Source of the DNA: Gemmatimonadota bacterium
GTDB lineage: Bacteria > Gemmatimonadota > Gemmatimonadetes > Longimicrobiales > Gaopeijiaceae
NCBI GenBank assembly: GCA_030618065.1
Contig: JAUXEE010000050.1
Coordinates: forward strand, 1-9,042
Reading direction: 5' to 3'
Length of the DNA stretch: 9,042 nt
The notes under the pieces are model-generated. The model made no database searches and had not been told where the DNA came from. It was given only the letters and a program-made list of their open reading frames with translations. Positions 1 through 6,210 of the stretch are shown here, one piece after another. The stretch's first letter is position 1. Each line of letters begins with the position of its first letter. The position numbers were made by a program, and so were the translations under genes.

Positions 1-2
1 AT

Positions 3-377
3 CCGGAAACAGGCAAGAAGCTCGACTTCCTGACCAACGACTTCTCGCTCCCGGCCCGAACGATCGCCGAACTCTACCGTCTCCGCTGGCAGGTGGAACT
101 CTTCTTCAAGTGGATCAAACAGCACCTGCGCATCAAGACCTTCTTCGGCACCTCCGACAATGCGGTGCACACCCAGATATGGATCGCCATCTCCATTTAC
201 CTGCTCGTCGCCATCGCTCGCAAGCGCCTCGGGATCGAGCGCGATCTCTACACAATCCTACAGATCCTGAGCGTCCATGCGTTCGAGAAAGCCCCTCTCG
301 CACAAGTACTTTCGAGCCCGGATTACACTCCCGAAAATGGCGGCATTCTTAACCAGTTGTCCCTCTTCGACTTATAG
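3..377 (+). CDS. IS4-family transposase, C-terminal part (5' end outside window)
   Basis: This is the C-terminal part of a DDE transposase, the enzyme that cuts and joins the ends of an insertion sequence. The frame is open from the first bases of the window and ends at a TAG at 375-377, so 124 residues are visible. The IS4-family signature Y-R-x-x-W-x-V-E-x-x-F-K is clear (YRLRWQVELFFKWIKQHL), which carries the catalytic glutamate and the lysine of the YREK motif. The sequence after it (HTQIWIAISIYLLVAI) is the usual hydrophobic helix of the family. Resemblance is to the IS4 subgroup with a DUF4372 N-terminus. An internal ATG at position 93 is not the real start, because the conserved motif begins before it. 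The DD part of the active site lies upstream of the window, so whether the element is intact cannot be judged. Confidence 0.9.
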   Translation, partial: PETGKKLDFLTNDFSLPARTIAELYRLRWQVELFFKWIKQHLRIKTFFGTSDNAVHTQIWIAISIYLLVAIARKRLGIERDLYTILQILSVHAFEKAPLAQVLSSPDYTPENGGILNQLSLFDL

Positions 378-390
378 CCGGACACTACTG
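378..390 (+). repeat. Probable right terminal inverted repeat of the IS
   Basis: CCGGACACTACTG follows the transposase stop by zero bases. Its reverse complement, CAGTAGTGTCCGG, resembles the TAGTGTCCGG-type ends I associate with this group of IS4-family elements. The matching left repeat is not in the window, so this is a resemblance and not a proven repeat pair. Confidence 0.45.
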
Positions 391-1053
391 TTGGAGGATA
401 TACTCGTCCGACGTGATCCCGGGGAAGGTGAAGTAAGGGCCCGTTGACCCGGAATAGCTCGATGAAGGGTCGTCCACCAGGCCTCCTTCCATCTGGAGGA
501 CGGCTCCACGGTGAGCGTTCCCATGATGTCCGGGAGCATCGAGGAGGTAGGATTCGCCTGGTTGGAAGGTGGACGCGTGGTGGCGGAGCTCCCTTACGGG
601 GGGCAGGCCTTCGGTATGGTGGTGGTGCTTCCCGGCTCAGGAGAAAGGGTGGATGACCTCATCACGGCGCTGGACGACGGGGCATGGGCCACCTGGATGG
701 ATGCCCTCCACCTGGAGGAGGTCATGGTCCAGATGCCGAAATTCGAGCTGGAGTGGGGCGGCCTTCTGAACGATGCGCTAAAGGCCATGGGAATGGAGCG
801 CGCCTTCCAGCCCTTCCAGGCGGATTTCTCTCGGATGACACCGGCCACCGACGCCCATATCAGCCGGGTTCGGCAGAAGACCTACATGAGGGTAGATGAG
901 GAGGGAACAGAGGCGGCAGCGGCCACATCGGTGGGAATGGGGTTCACCTCGGCGTCTCCCGGCATAACAGTCGACCGACCCTATCTCCTGGCCATCCGGG
1001 AACGCCTCAGCGGAACCGTCCTCTTTCTGGGAGCGATCCGGGACCCTCGGTAG
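391..1053 (+). pseudogene. Serpin (serine protease inhibitor) remnant, C-terminal half
   Basis: Serpins trap target proteases by insertion of a cleaved reactive-centre loop into their own beta-sheet. The frame from 466 to the TAG at 1051-1053 (about 195 codons) reads as the C-terminal half of a serpin: FHLEDGSTVSVPMM, then KTYMRVDEEGTEAAAATS, then VDRPYLLAIRERLSGTVLFLG. A complete serpin has about 370-400 residues, so roughly half is missing. In the same frame, TGA codons at 445 and 463 interrupt the upstream part. Bits that look like FKG and FDPE of the central serpin region fall in different frames around 430-455, which suggests indels. The hinge EEGTEAAAAT is of the inhibitory type. Aligned by its spacing to VDRP, the scissile bond would be Thr-Ser. 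A GTG at 511 opens 180 residues but cannot give a folded serpin. The likely cause is disruption by the adjacent IS. Confidence 0.85.
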
Positions 1054-1070
1054 TCGGGGCTTACCCCTCC
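1048..1070 (+). repeat. 23-bp repeat, copy 1 (overlaps serpin stop)
   Basis: CGGTAGTCGGGGCTTA plus a one-base mismatch plus CCCTCC also occurs at 6828-6850. This copy covers the serpin TAG. The sequences on either side are not alike, so only this short block is shared. Confidence 0.6.
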
Positions 1071-1305
1071 ATCCATTCCCCTGCCCCACCCCTGGGTCCT
1101 TCTTGATGTCCGGACATACCTCCACCCATGGACACCGGCCAGACCGATCGCCTGGAACCGATCGCCAGCGACACGGCCATGAAGTGGCCCTGACCCGTCC
1201 GGTGAGTCTCATACTCCTTTCGGTGAAGGACGTATGGAGAGGATGTTCCGGTTCCTCTCCTCATGGGCCGACCGGATTCCTCTGGTTCCCGCTGGCCACC
1301 CTCCC
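1054..1305. other. Intergenic region between serpin remnant and mntA
   Basis: I see no convincing gene in these 252 bases. Short open frames here lack family resemblance or a ribosome site. It holds a perfect 12-bp palindrome (1106-1117) and two copies of ACCGATCGCC at 1143-1152 and 1157-1166, 14 bp apart. Either could be an operator for the toxin-antitoxin pair downstream, but that is inference. Confidence 0.5.
1106..1117. repeat. Perfect 12-bp palindrome ATGTCCGGACAT
   Basis: ATGTCCGGACAT is fully self-complementary and lies about 200 bp upstream of the mntA start. A palindrome of this size could be a dimeric repressor site, but a single occurrence and the distance make this weak. Confidence 0.35.
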
Positions 1306-1311
1306 TATCTT
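1306..1311 (+). promoter_or_regulatory. Possible -10 element for a leaderless mntA transcript
   Basis: TATCTT lies 6 bases before the mntA ATG. No Shine-Dalgarno sequence precedes that ATG; the stretch before it is pyrimidine-rich. The spacing of a -10 element to a start codon at +1 is typical of leaderless mRNAs. I see no good -35 hexamer 17 bp further upstream, so the call is weak. Confidence 0.3.
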
Positions 1312-1317
1312 TTCTCT

Positions 1318-1605
1318 ATGACTCCAGCCGTCACTTCCCTCCGGGATCAGATCCTCCCCATTCTTCGGGACAGGGGAGTCCTTCGGGCAGGTATCTTCGG
1401 GTCCTTCGCCAGGGGTGAGGACGGGTCAGAGAGCGACCTGGACCTGCTCGTGGAGCTCCCTCCCGGCTCAACTCTCTGGGATCTCGTAGATCTCCAGTTC
1501 GACCTTGCCGAAGAGTTGGGTATGGAGGTTGACGCCCATACGTACCGGTCTCTCCACCCGCTACTTCGCGACAGGATTCTCGAAGAAGAGGTTCGAGTCC
1601 TGTGA
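1318..1605 (+). CDS. mntA: MntA-type antitoxin, minimal nucleotidyltransferase (95 aa)
   Basis: Minimal nucleotidyltransferase of the DNA polymerase beta superfamily, the antitoxin partner of HEPN RNase toxins. The diagnostic motif GSX10DXD is complete: G28-S29, ten residues, D40-L41-D42 (GSFARGEDGSESDLDLLVEL). Members of the family studied in Shewanella oneidensis neutralise the toxin by attaching AMP to a tyrosine next to its active site. The acidic residues here bind the metal and ATP needed for that. I chose the ATG at 1318. A longer frame opens at GTG 1234, but the extra 28 residues have no family match, and 95 residues is a normal length. Its TGA overlaps the hepT GTG by four bases (GTGA), so the two genes are translationally coupled. 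Confidence 0.9.
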   Translation: MTPAVTSLRDQILPILRDRGVLRAGIFGSFARGEDGSESDLDLLVELPPGSTLWDLVDLQFDLAEELGMEVDAHTYRSLHPLLRDRILEEEVRVL

Positions 1606-1952
1606 GCCGGGATCCGGCAGTCTACCTGAGCCACATTCTCGAGTGCATCGATTTCATCGAGTCATATGTTGCGGGGCTGGATCTGGGGGGTTTCTCAGAA
1701 GACCAAAAGGTCCAGGACGCCGTTCTGAGGCGGGTTGAGATTATCGGTGAGGCAGTCAAGAACCTCCCGGACGAACTCCGGAAGGAGAACTCTCAGGTTC
1801 CCTGGCGCCAAATCGCCGGCACCCGCGACAAGGTGATTCACGACTACCTTGGCGTGGATGTGGAGCTGATCTGGAACGTTGTGGAAACCCTCCTCCCTGA
1901 CCTGCGTACTGAGGTTCGGGCCATACTTCTCTCCCTTGGCTCCAAGCGGTGA
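1602..1952 (+). CDS. hepT: HepT-type HEPN toxin RNase (116 aa)
   Basis: HEPN-domain ribonuclease toxin of the HepT/DUF86 family. The catalytic RX4HXY motif is intact: R75, H80 and Y82 in TRDKVIHDYLGVD. Arg and His form the RNase site across the dimer interface, and the Tyr is the residue AMPylated by MntA in the characterised system. N-terminal helices (YLSHILECIDFIESYVAG) and the conserved RRVEIIGEAVKNLP segment are typical. The GTG start overlaps the mntA stop, and GAAGAAGAGG at 1582-1591 can serve as ribosome site. Full family length, with no frameshift or missing residue, so the pair is probably active. Toxin follows antitoxin, with no further gene in the unit. Confidence 0.92.
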   Translation: MSRDPAVYLSHILECIDFIESYVAGLDLGGFSEDQKVQDAVLRRVEIIGEAVKNLPDELRKENSQVPWRQIAGTRDKVIHDYLGVDVELIWNVVETLLPDLRTEVRAILLSLGSKR

Positions 1953-2036
1953 CGGCCAACACCCGGGTTCCGCGACAGGGCCATGAAACGTCCGTGAAGA
2001 GTCCGTCCTTTCCTTTCCCTCGCTGACGGTTCGTTA

Positions 2037-2300
2037 TTAGTTTCCTTGGATCATCCTTGGAAATACTCCCGACAACTCACGCTTATGTCCTTGATCCGAA
2101 ATCTCCTGGAGGAGATTCACCGTCGTTTGGTATCTGGGCCCCTGACTCCGGATCCACGCCAGGACATCCTGATCCACACGGATTGAAATTGCCTCCTTCT
2201 GGGGTGGGGTCACTACCACGGCGTCCTCCCAGAAGTCGTTGGGAGGGTCGTCGAGTTCAGAAGGGGAGGTTGAGGGGATCTCCTCCCCAGTGACTTTCCG
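2037..2300 (-). pseudogene. brnA: Decayed BrnA-type antitoxin, no BrnT partner
   Basis: Read on the minus strand from about 2300, the frame gives VTGEEIP, then DDPPNDFWEDAVVVTPPQKE, then ISIRVDQDVLAWIRSQGPRY followed by QTTVN. These follow the BrnA plan: a VTxEE start, a DExFWxxA linker and a C-terminal ribbon-helix-helix with ISIRxDxDVLxWFxSQGxxYQTRIN. BrnA binds the RNase toxin BrnT and represses the operon. Signs of decay: no ATG, GTG or TTG in this frame before GTG 2219, which would give only 60 residues; a linker that looks shortened; and a final helix after QTTVN that does not match the usual AVLRAYM and runs on to TAA 2037-2039. No brnT is visible upstream; the M28 gene ends there. A short solo regulator starting at 2219 is possible but less likely. 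Confidence 0.55.
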
Positions 2301-2369
2301 AAGCCGGGGGAGGTCAGCGCGGCCCCGGTCCCTTCGATGGCTAACGGCTGTACGCTGACCGACTGAATA

Positions 2370-2387
2370 TCCCCTACCATCGGGGGA
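2370..2387 (-). terminator. Small hairpin after the M28 peptidase gene
   Basis: TCCCC and GGGGA are separated by 8 bases and lie directly after the M28 stop codon on the minus strand. The stem is only 5 bp and is followed by TATTCAG, not by a T-run, so it is at best a weak terminator. Confidence 0.3.
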
Positions 2388-2389
2388 GT

Positions 2390-3841
2390 CTACCGATCCA
2401 CCCAGGGGAAGATGGTCAAGAACGAGAGGCGAGCGATGTTCGCCATGATCTCCGGGTTGATGCGATAGATGTTGTCCGATGACCGGTGATAATGTTCGTA
2501 GGTGCTGTACCCGTCGCTCGAGGCGAAGTACAGATAAGGGTAGTCCCGGGCGGATCTCCGAGAGCCTTCTGCATCACGAACGATCCCGAGAGATGCATCG
2601 GCCTGCACTACAAGCTCCCTGAACTCCTCCGGCAGCGTACCGAGGTCGAAGCTGACGTGGTCCCCTACCCCGACCATGTCATAGTTGAATACCCCGTCGA
2701 CCTTGATGAACTGCTCGGGGAGGCTGTCCGTGAAGAAGCTGGGCCCCAGCCCTACTTCTTCTGCAGTGAAAAGAACAAATACCACAGAACGTTTCGGCTT
2801 TTCCGGGAGCTGGGCGAACGTCCTGGCCAACTCCATGACCACGGCTGTACCGCTGGCGTTGTCGTGAGCCCCAGGAAACACACGTCCGAAGTGTGACCCG
2901 GCATGGTCCATGTGGGCGAAGAGGAAAAAGGCCTCATTTCTCAGATCCGGATCGGATCCTTCCACGTAGCCGATGACATTCTGGCTCACGGCATCCGGGA
3001 AGTGCCTGGCCCGGACGCGGTAGCGGACCTTCGCATCGAGGGGGAACGAAATGGGTTTCTGAAAGTTGGCCAGATCCTGTTTCAGCCGACTGAACGAGGT
3101 TCCTTTTTGTTCAACCAACAGGTCCACCACCGACTCGCCGACCAGGAAGGGCGTGTACCCCTCCACATATTGGGTTCCAGTGTAGGCGATGGGCTCCTTC
3201 GAATACACATACAAGATGCCCAGAGCGCCCTTTTCCCGAGCTGTCGTCAAGAATGAGCTTCGGTGCTGGGACATCCACTCCTGAAACCCGGGATCATCGG
3301 TGCTTGGAGAGCCTCGGAAAAGCACCACGAATTTCCCGTTCACATCGATGTTGGCAAAATCGTCATAACCAAACTCCGGCGCGCTCACGCCCCATCCGGC
3401 GAACACGATTCCCGCTTCCCCGGAGCCGTTGGCGGAGAAGAAAAAGGGCATGAACTCGGATTCGAGCTCCAGAGGGACTTCCCGGTAGGATGACTCGCCC
3501 TCTTCGTTGGCCTTCCCGTCCGGGAGGAGGAGGGTCATCTCAGCCTCGTCCTGGAGGGTCATGGGAGAAGGGTAGGGATGGAGGAACCCTTCCTCCTGGC
3601 CGTACGGTTTCAGACCCCACTCCTCGAAGTGGGACGCCACCCACTCAGCGGCGGCCCGGTGCCCTTCGTGACTGGTGTATCGACCCTCGAATTCTGGTGA
3701 CGCCAGCGTTCTGACAAAGTTATAGATTTCTTCGTGGCTGATTGTTCGAACCGCTCGTCCGGCACCTGTGTCCTGAGCGGATGCGTGCGCAAAGGGCAAT
3801 GTGGCGGCCAAAGCAAGCAGAATAACTCGGCGGTTCTTCAT
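2390..3841 (-). CDS. Secreted M28-family zinc aminopeptidase with PA domain (483 aa)
   Basis: Exported metallopeptidase of family M28, removing N-terminal residues from peptides in the periplasm or outside the cell. The ATG at 3841 starts a clear signal peptide (MKNRRVILLALAATLPFAHA, cleavage probably ASA-QD near residue 22). The open frame extends 44 codons further upstream, but those residues carry no signal. A PA-like insertion spans about 130-250 (GIVFAGWGVSAPEFGYDDF). The di-zinc centre is complete: H310 (AHMDH), D327 (GAHDNASG), E361-E362 (FTAEEVGL, catalytic base and ligand), D388 (NYDMVG) and H452 (YEHYHRSSDN). The third residue of the usual GADDNASG block is His, while the metal-binding Asp is kept. 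Length is normal for PA-containing M28 enzymes. It is divergent from the deacetylase gene with a 229-bp gap and has no operon partner. Confidence 0.93.
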   Translation of the reverse strand: MKNRRVILLALAATLPFAHASAQDTGAGRAVRTISHEEIYNFVRTLASPEFEGRYTSHEGHRAAAEWVASHFEEWGLKPYGQEEGFLHPYPSPMTLQDEAEMTLLLPDGKANEEGESSYREVPLELESEFMPFFFSANGSGEAGIVFAGWGVSAPEFGYDDFANIDVNGKFVVLFRGSPSTDDPGFQEWMSQHRSSFLTTAREKGALGILYVYSKEPIAYTGTQYVEGYTPFLVGESVVDLLVEQKGTSFSRLKQDLANFQKPISFPLDAKVRYRVRARHFPDAVSQNVIGYVEGSDPDLRNEAFFLFAHMDHAGSHFGRVFPGAHDNASGTAVVMELARTFAQLPEKPKRSVVFVLFTAEEVGLGPSFFTDSLPEQFIKVDGVFNYDMVGVGDHVSFDLGTLPEEFRELVVQADASLGIVRDAEGSRRSARDYPYLYFASSDGYSTYEHYHRSSDNIYRINPEIMANIARLSFLTIFPWVDR

Positions 3842-4070
3842 TTCGCTGTCTCGGTTCCGGATCGTCCGAATGCAAGGGGATACACCAACTTGAGAGCCAC
3901 CTTTTCTCGGTGTCAAACGGGGGGATCGAGGTGTGTGGCCTGCCCCCGAAAATGGGCTGCCGAACTCCAACACGCGAGACCCTCGATGGGCGGTACCTTT
4001 TCCCGATCCGACTTGGACCCGGGCTCCGATTACCTCTTCCTATTCAAGGTGAACGGTTAGGCAAAAGAGA
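3842..4070. promoter_or_regulatory. Divergent promoter region, M28 peptidase / deacetylase
   Basis: Both flanking genes start outward from this 229-bp gap, so their promoters should lie here. A perfect TTGACA occurs on the minus strand at 3911-3916, but no matching -10 sits 16-18 bases downstream; the nearest TATCCC is 28 bases away. I cannot place either promoter with confidence. Confidence 0.5.
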
Positions 4071-5021
4071 ATGGGTTCAAATCCCAACGGACGCGCACGG
4101 GAAAACGTGCCCCTGGTCTGGTCCCCCGACTATGAGGTGGACATCGGGTCCCACGTCTTCCTCACAGCCAAATACCGACTCGTCCTCGACGCCCTCCTCG
4201 ACGCTGGACTCGTGGCCGAAACGGACATCCTGCATCCGGACCCAGCATCCTGGGAGCAGATCGGCGCTGTTCATTCACCCGGGTACGTGGAGAAAGTCCG
4301 AACCGGGAGCCTCTCCTTACATGATGTGATGACCCTGGAGCTTCCCTTCAGCATCCCGCTTCAACGAGCCTCATTGCTCTGCTGTGGCGGAACCACCCTT
4401 GCCGCACGGGAGGCCCTGACTCAGGGCGTGGCGGTCCATCTCGGAGGGGGGTTCCACCACGCGTTCCGGGAACACGGCGAGGGGTTCTGTCTCCTGAACG
4501 ATGTCGCTGTGGCCCTCGTGGGCCTACTCGATGAAGGAGCGGTGTCCCGGTGTGCCGTGGTGGACCTTGATGTGCATCAGGGCAACGGCACAGCCGCCAT
4601 CTTCCGGGAGGACTCCAGGGTGTTCACCTTTTCGATGCACCAGGAGCGCAACTACCCCTCCCTCAAGCCACCCAGCGACCTGGACCTGGGGCTCGACGAT
4701 GGAATTCGGGACGAAGAGTACCTCAGGAAGTTGGAGGAGGCGCTCAATTTCGTCCTCACTCGGCACCGACCGGACCTTGTGATCTACCTGGCCGGTGCCG
4801 ACCCTTACGTGGAAGACCAACTCGGAGGGTTGGCTCTGACCAAAACAGGGCTCGAAGAGAGGGACCGTTTGGTCATGGAGCGGTGTGTGAAATCGGGCTC
4901 CCGAACGGCAGTGGTTCTGGCCGGTGGGTACGCTCGGCGGGTGGAAGACACTGTGGCCATCCACCGACAAACGGTGGAAGTGGCCCGGGATGTCTGGTTG
5001 AAGAAGCCTGTTGGTCCATAG
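4071..5021 (+). CDS. Histone-deacetylase-family zinc amidohydrolase (316 aa)
   Basis: Member of the HDAC/AcuC/acetylpolyamine amidohydrolase superfamily, zinc enzymes that remove acyl groups from lysine or polyamines. All catalytic blocks are present in order: the charge-relay His pair H129-H130 (GGGFHHAF), zinc ligands D167 and H169 (DLDVHQGNGT), zinc ligand D244 (AGADPYVEDQLGG) and the transition-state Tyr Y287 (GGYA). The opening block DYEVDIGSHVF then KYRLV resembles class IV (HDAC11-like) and related bacterial forms more than class I. The substrate in a bacterium is not known from sequence; protein deacylation or small-molecule deacetylation are both possible. The ATG at 4071 has AAAAGAGA just before it. 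GTG 4107 (VPLVWSP) is a reasonable alternative, because family members often begin there. GGTCC-ATA-GGACC forms a small palindrome over the stop codon. Confidence 0.92.
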   Translation: MGSNPNGRARENVPLVWSPDYEVDIGSHVFLTAKYRLVLDALLDAGLVAETDILHPDPASWEQIGAVHSPGYVEKVRTGSLSLHDVMTLELPFSIPLQRASLLCCGGTTLAAREALTQGVAVHLGGGFHHAFREHGEGFCLLNDVAVALVGLLDEGAVSRCAVVDLDVHQGNGTAAIFREDSRVFTFSMHQERNYPSLKPPSDLDLGLDDGIRDEEYLRKLEEALNFVLTRHRPDLVIYLAGADPYVEDQLGGLALTKTGLEERDRLVMERCVKSGSRTAVVLAGGYARRVEDTVAIHRQTVEVARDVWLKKPVGP

Positions 5022-5082
5022 GACCCCTGTCTTCCTGGATTCGGTGACTTGGGCCAGCACAATCGCCTGGACGGGGGTATAG

Positions 5083-5111
5083 CCTGAGGCGTCTCCCTGA
5101 GGCGTCTCCCT
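5083..5111. repeat. 13-bp tandem repeat, 2.2 copies
   Basis: CCTGAGGCGTCTC is repeated twice without mismatch, followed by CCT. It lies in the gap between the deacetylase and esterase genes. A local duplication is the simplest reading. Confidence 0.8.
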
Positions 5112-5134
5112 CCTTGCCCCGAGCTGTTCAATTG

Positions 5135-5154
5135 CACCACATTCTTGTGTGGTG
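5135..5154 (+). terminator. Hairpin between deacetylase and esterase genes
   Basis: CACCACA and TGTGGTG form a perfect 7-bp stem with loop TTCTTG, about 114 bp after the deacetylase stop and 41 bp before the esterase frame. There is no long T-run on either side. It may be a weak terminator or part of the esterase leader. Confidence 0.35.
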
Positions 5155-5195
5155 TTAGTCGGAGAAAGGCATTCGGCTTGCCGTCGTAATCCCCT

Positions 5196-6104
5196 TTGGA
5201 GTCCTTCACCCTCGGTACCCCAGTGGGACGCTTCTTCCCTTTCCTCGTCCTCAGCGCCCTGTCGGCTTCGGGTCTGGCCTGCTCGGGTGATACCAGCGGT
5301 CCACCCGACGGGGAAGAAACCGGCTTCTCCGGGAGGGATGGGCAGTACACCGTGTCCGTTTTCGAGAGCGGCGCCCGCGGGAGGGTGTACTACACGGTCT
5401 ACCTGCCGCCGGGGTGGACACCGGAAGGGAGCCGGACGTACCCCCTCATCTTCTTCCTCCATGGCCAGAGTGGGGACGAACACCGCTTCTCCGACAACGT
5501 ACCCGTCTCCGAGTTGAACCAGTGGATCAACCAGGGCCTGGCGCCTCCGTTTGTTTTGGTGGCTCCCAGGGGAGCCGACGAGATCGGTACCGTCCAGTGG
5601 TTCTATCCCGAAAACGTCACCCTCCTGACGAGCGAGGCCGCTAACGAATTCCGAGCCTTCTGCTTGAGGACGTTCCGGGCGGGCGGAAGCCCCCACAGGA
5701 TTTCGGTCCAGGGCCAGTCCCGGGGGGCGTCCGGGGCCATCTTCTTCGCCCTGAACCACTGGGACAAGTTTGCGTCGGCCGTAGCCAACGCCTTTGTCAG
5801 CGACTACGTCCTGGACGATTACCGGGCGGCGGCGGCTCAGAACCGCGACCAGGTAATCGAGAGCGGGATCCTGCTCCGGATGACCATCGGAACTGAGGAT
5901 TCTTATGTCACCGAAAAGGGCCGCATTGGGAGCTCTGCCCTCCATGAACACCTGGATACTCTCGGCATACCCCACGAGTACGAGGTGCTCCCAGGGGTGA
6001 CCCACGGCTTCTGGTCCCTCTGGCATTACCAGCGACCCGATGACCTCCAAACCGGCCTCTACGAAATCCTCTTCCACGCCAGGGCATGGTCTGGAGCCGG
6101 CTAA
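5196..6104 (+). CDS. Exported alpha/beta-hydrolase, esterase-D/PHB-depolymerase-like (302 aa)
   Basis: Serine hydrolase of the alpha/beta fold. The oxyanion-hole block is FFLHGQSGDE (HG at 89-90), the nucleophile elbow GQSRG (S175), the probable acid D235 (GTEDSYV) and the catalytic His H270 (GVTHGFWSLW). The layout matches esterase D, feruloyl esterase and PHB-depolymerase-like proteins; the substrate cannot be told. The N-terminus has a hydrophobic export segment (GRFFPFLVLSALSASGLACS). Its Cys could be lipidated, but GLAC is not a good lipobox because Gly is at -3. The start is uncertain: TTG 5196 gives 302 residues, while GTG 5223 would start right at MGRFFPF and give a more compact signal peptide. 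Neither has a well-placed ribosome site. It follows the deacetylase on the same strand at 174 bp, probably as its own unit. Confidence 0.85.
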   Translation: MESFTLGTPVGRFFPFLVLSALSASGLACSGDTSGPPDGEETGFSGRDGQYTVSVFESGARGRVYYTVYLPPGWTPEGSRTYPLIFFLHGQSGDEHRFSDNVPVSELNQWINQGLAPPFVLVAPRGADEIGTVQWFYPENVTLLTSEAANEFRAFCLRTFRAGGSPHRISVQGQSRGASGAIFFALNHWDKFASAVANAFVSDYVLDDYRAAAAQNRDQVIESGILLRMTIGTEDSYVTEKGRIGSSALHEHLDTLGIPHEYEVLPGVTHGFWSLWHYQRPDDLQTGLYEILFHARAWSGAG

Positions 6105-6109
6105 GTGGA

Positions 6110-6155
6110 AGCCACGGGGGACAGGGGTGGGGTTCCTGAGGACCCGAGGGTGGCT
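6110..6155 (+). terminator. Stem-loop after the esterase gene
   Basis: AGCCAC (6110-6115) is complementary to GTGGCT (6150-6155) and encloses a smaller stem GGGTTCC-TGA-GGACCC with one bulged T. It starts 6 bases after the stop codon. There is no T-run, so it may stabilise the 3' end and not terminate by itself. Confidence 0.3.
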
Positions 6156-6210
6156 GCGAAGGTTCACCTGGAGCGGATTCCCGATTCCCTGTGGGGAGTG
6201 TGGGGGGTAG

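Larger units (their letters stand above)
1..390 (+). mobile_element. Right part of an IS4-family insertion sequence
   Basis: The transposase fragment plus the short sequence after its stop codon form the right end of an insertion sequence. The left end is outside the window. The boundary at about 390 is inferred from the inverted-repeat-like CCGGACACTACTG directly after the stop codon and from the appearance of serpin-like sequence soon afterwards. The target-site duplication cannot be confirmed without the left flank. Confidence 0.6.

Noticed and set aside
1590..1600. GGTTCGAGTCC resembling a tRNA T-arm
   Set aside because: It lies inside the coding end of mntA and no tRNA structure surrounds it.
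2903..3256. Plus-strand open frames inside the M28 gene
   Set aside because: They are shadows of the peptidase gene and have no ribosome sites or family resemblance.
3911..3916. Perfect TTGACA on the minus strand as -35 of the M28 gene
   Set aside because: No -10-like hexamer occurs 16-18 bases downstream; the nearest candidate is 28 bases away.
4073..4090. GGGTTCAAATCCC resembling a tRNA T-arm
   Set aside because: No acceptor stem, anticodon arm or D-arm can be built around it, and it overlaps the start of the deacetylase gene.
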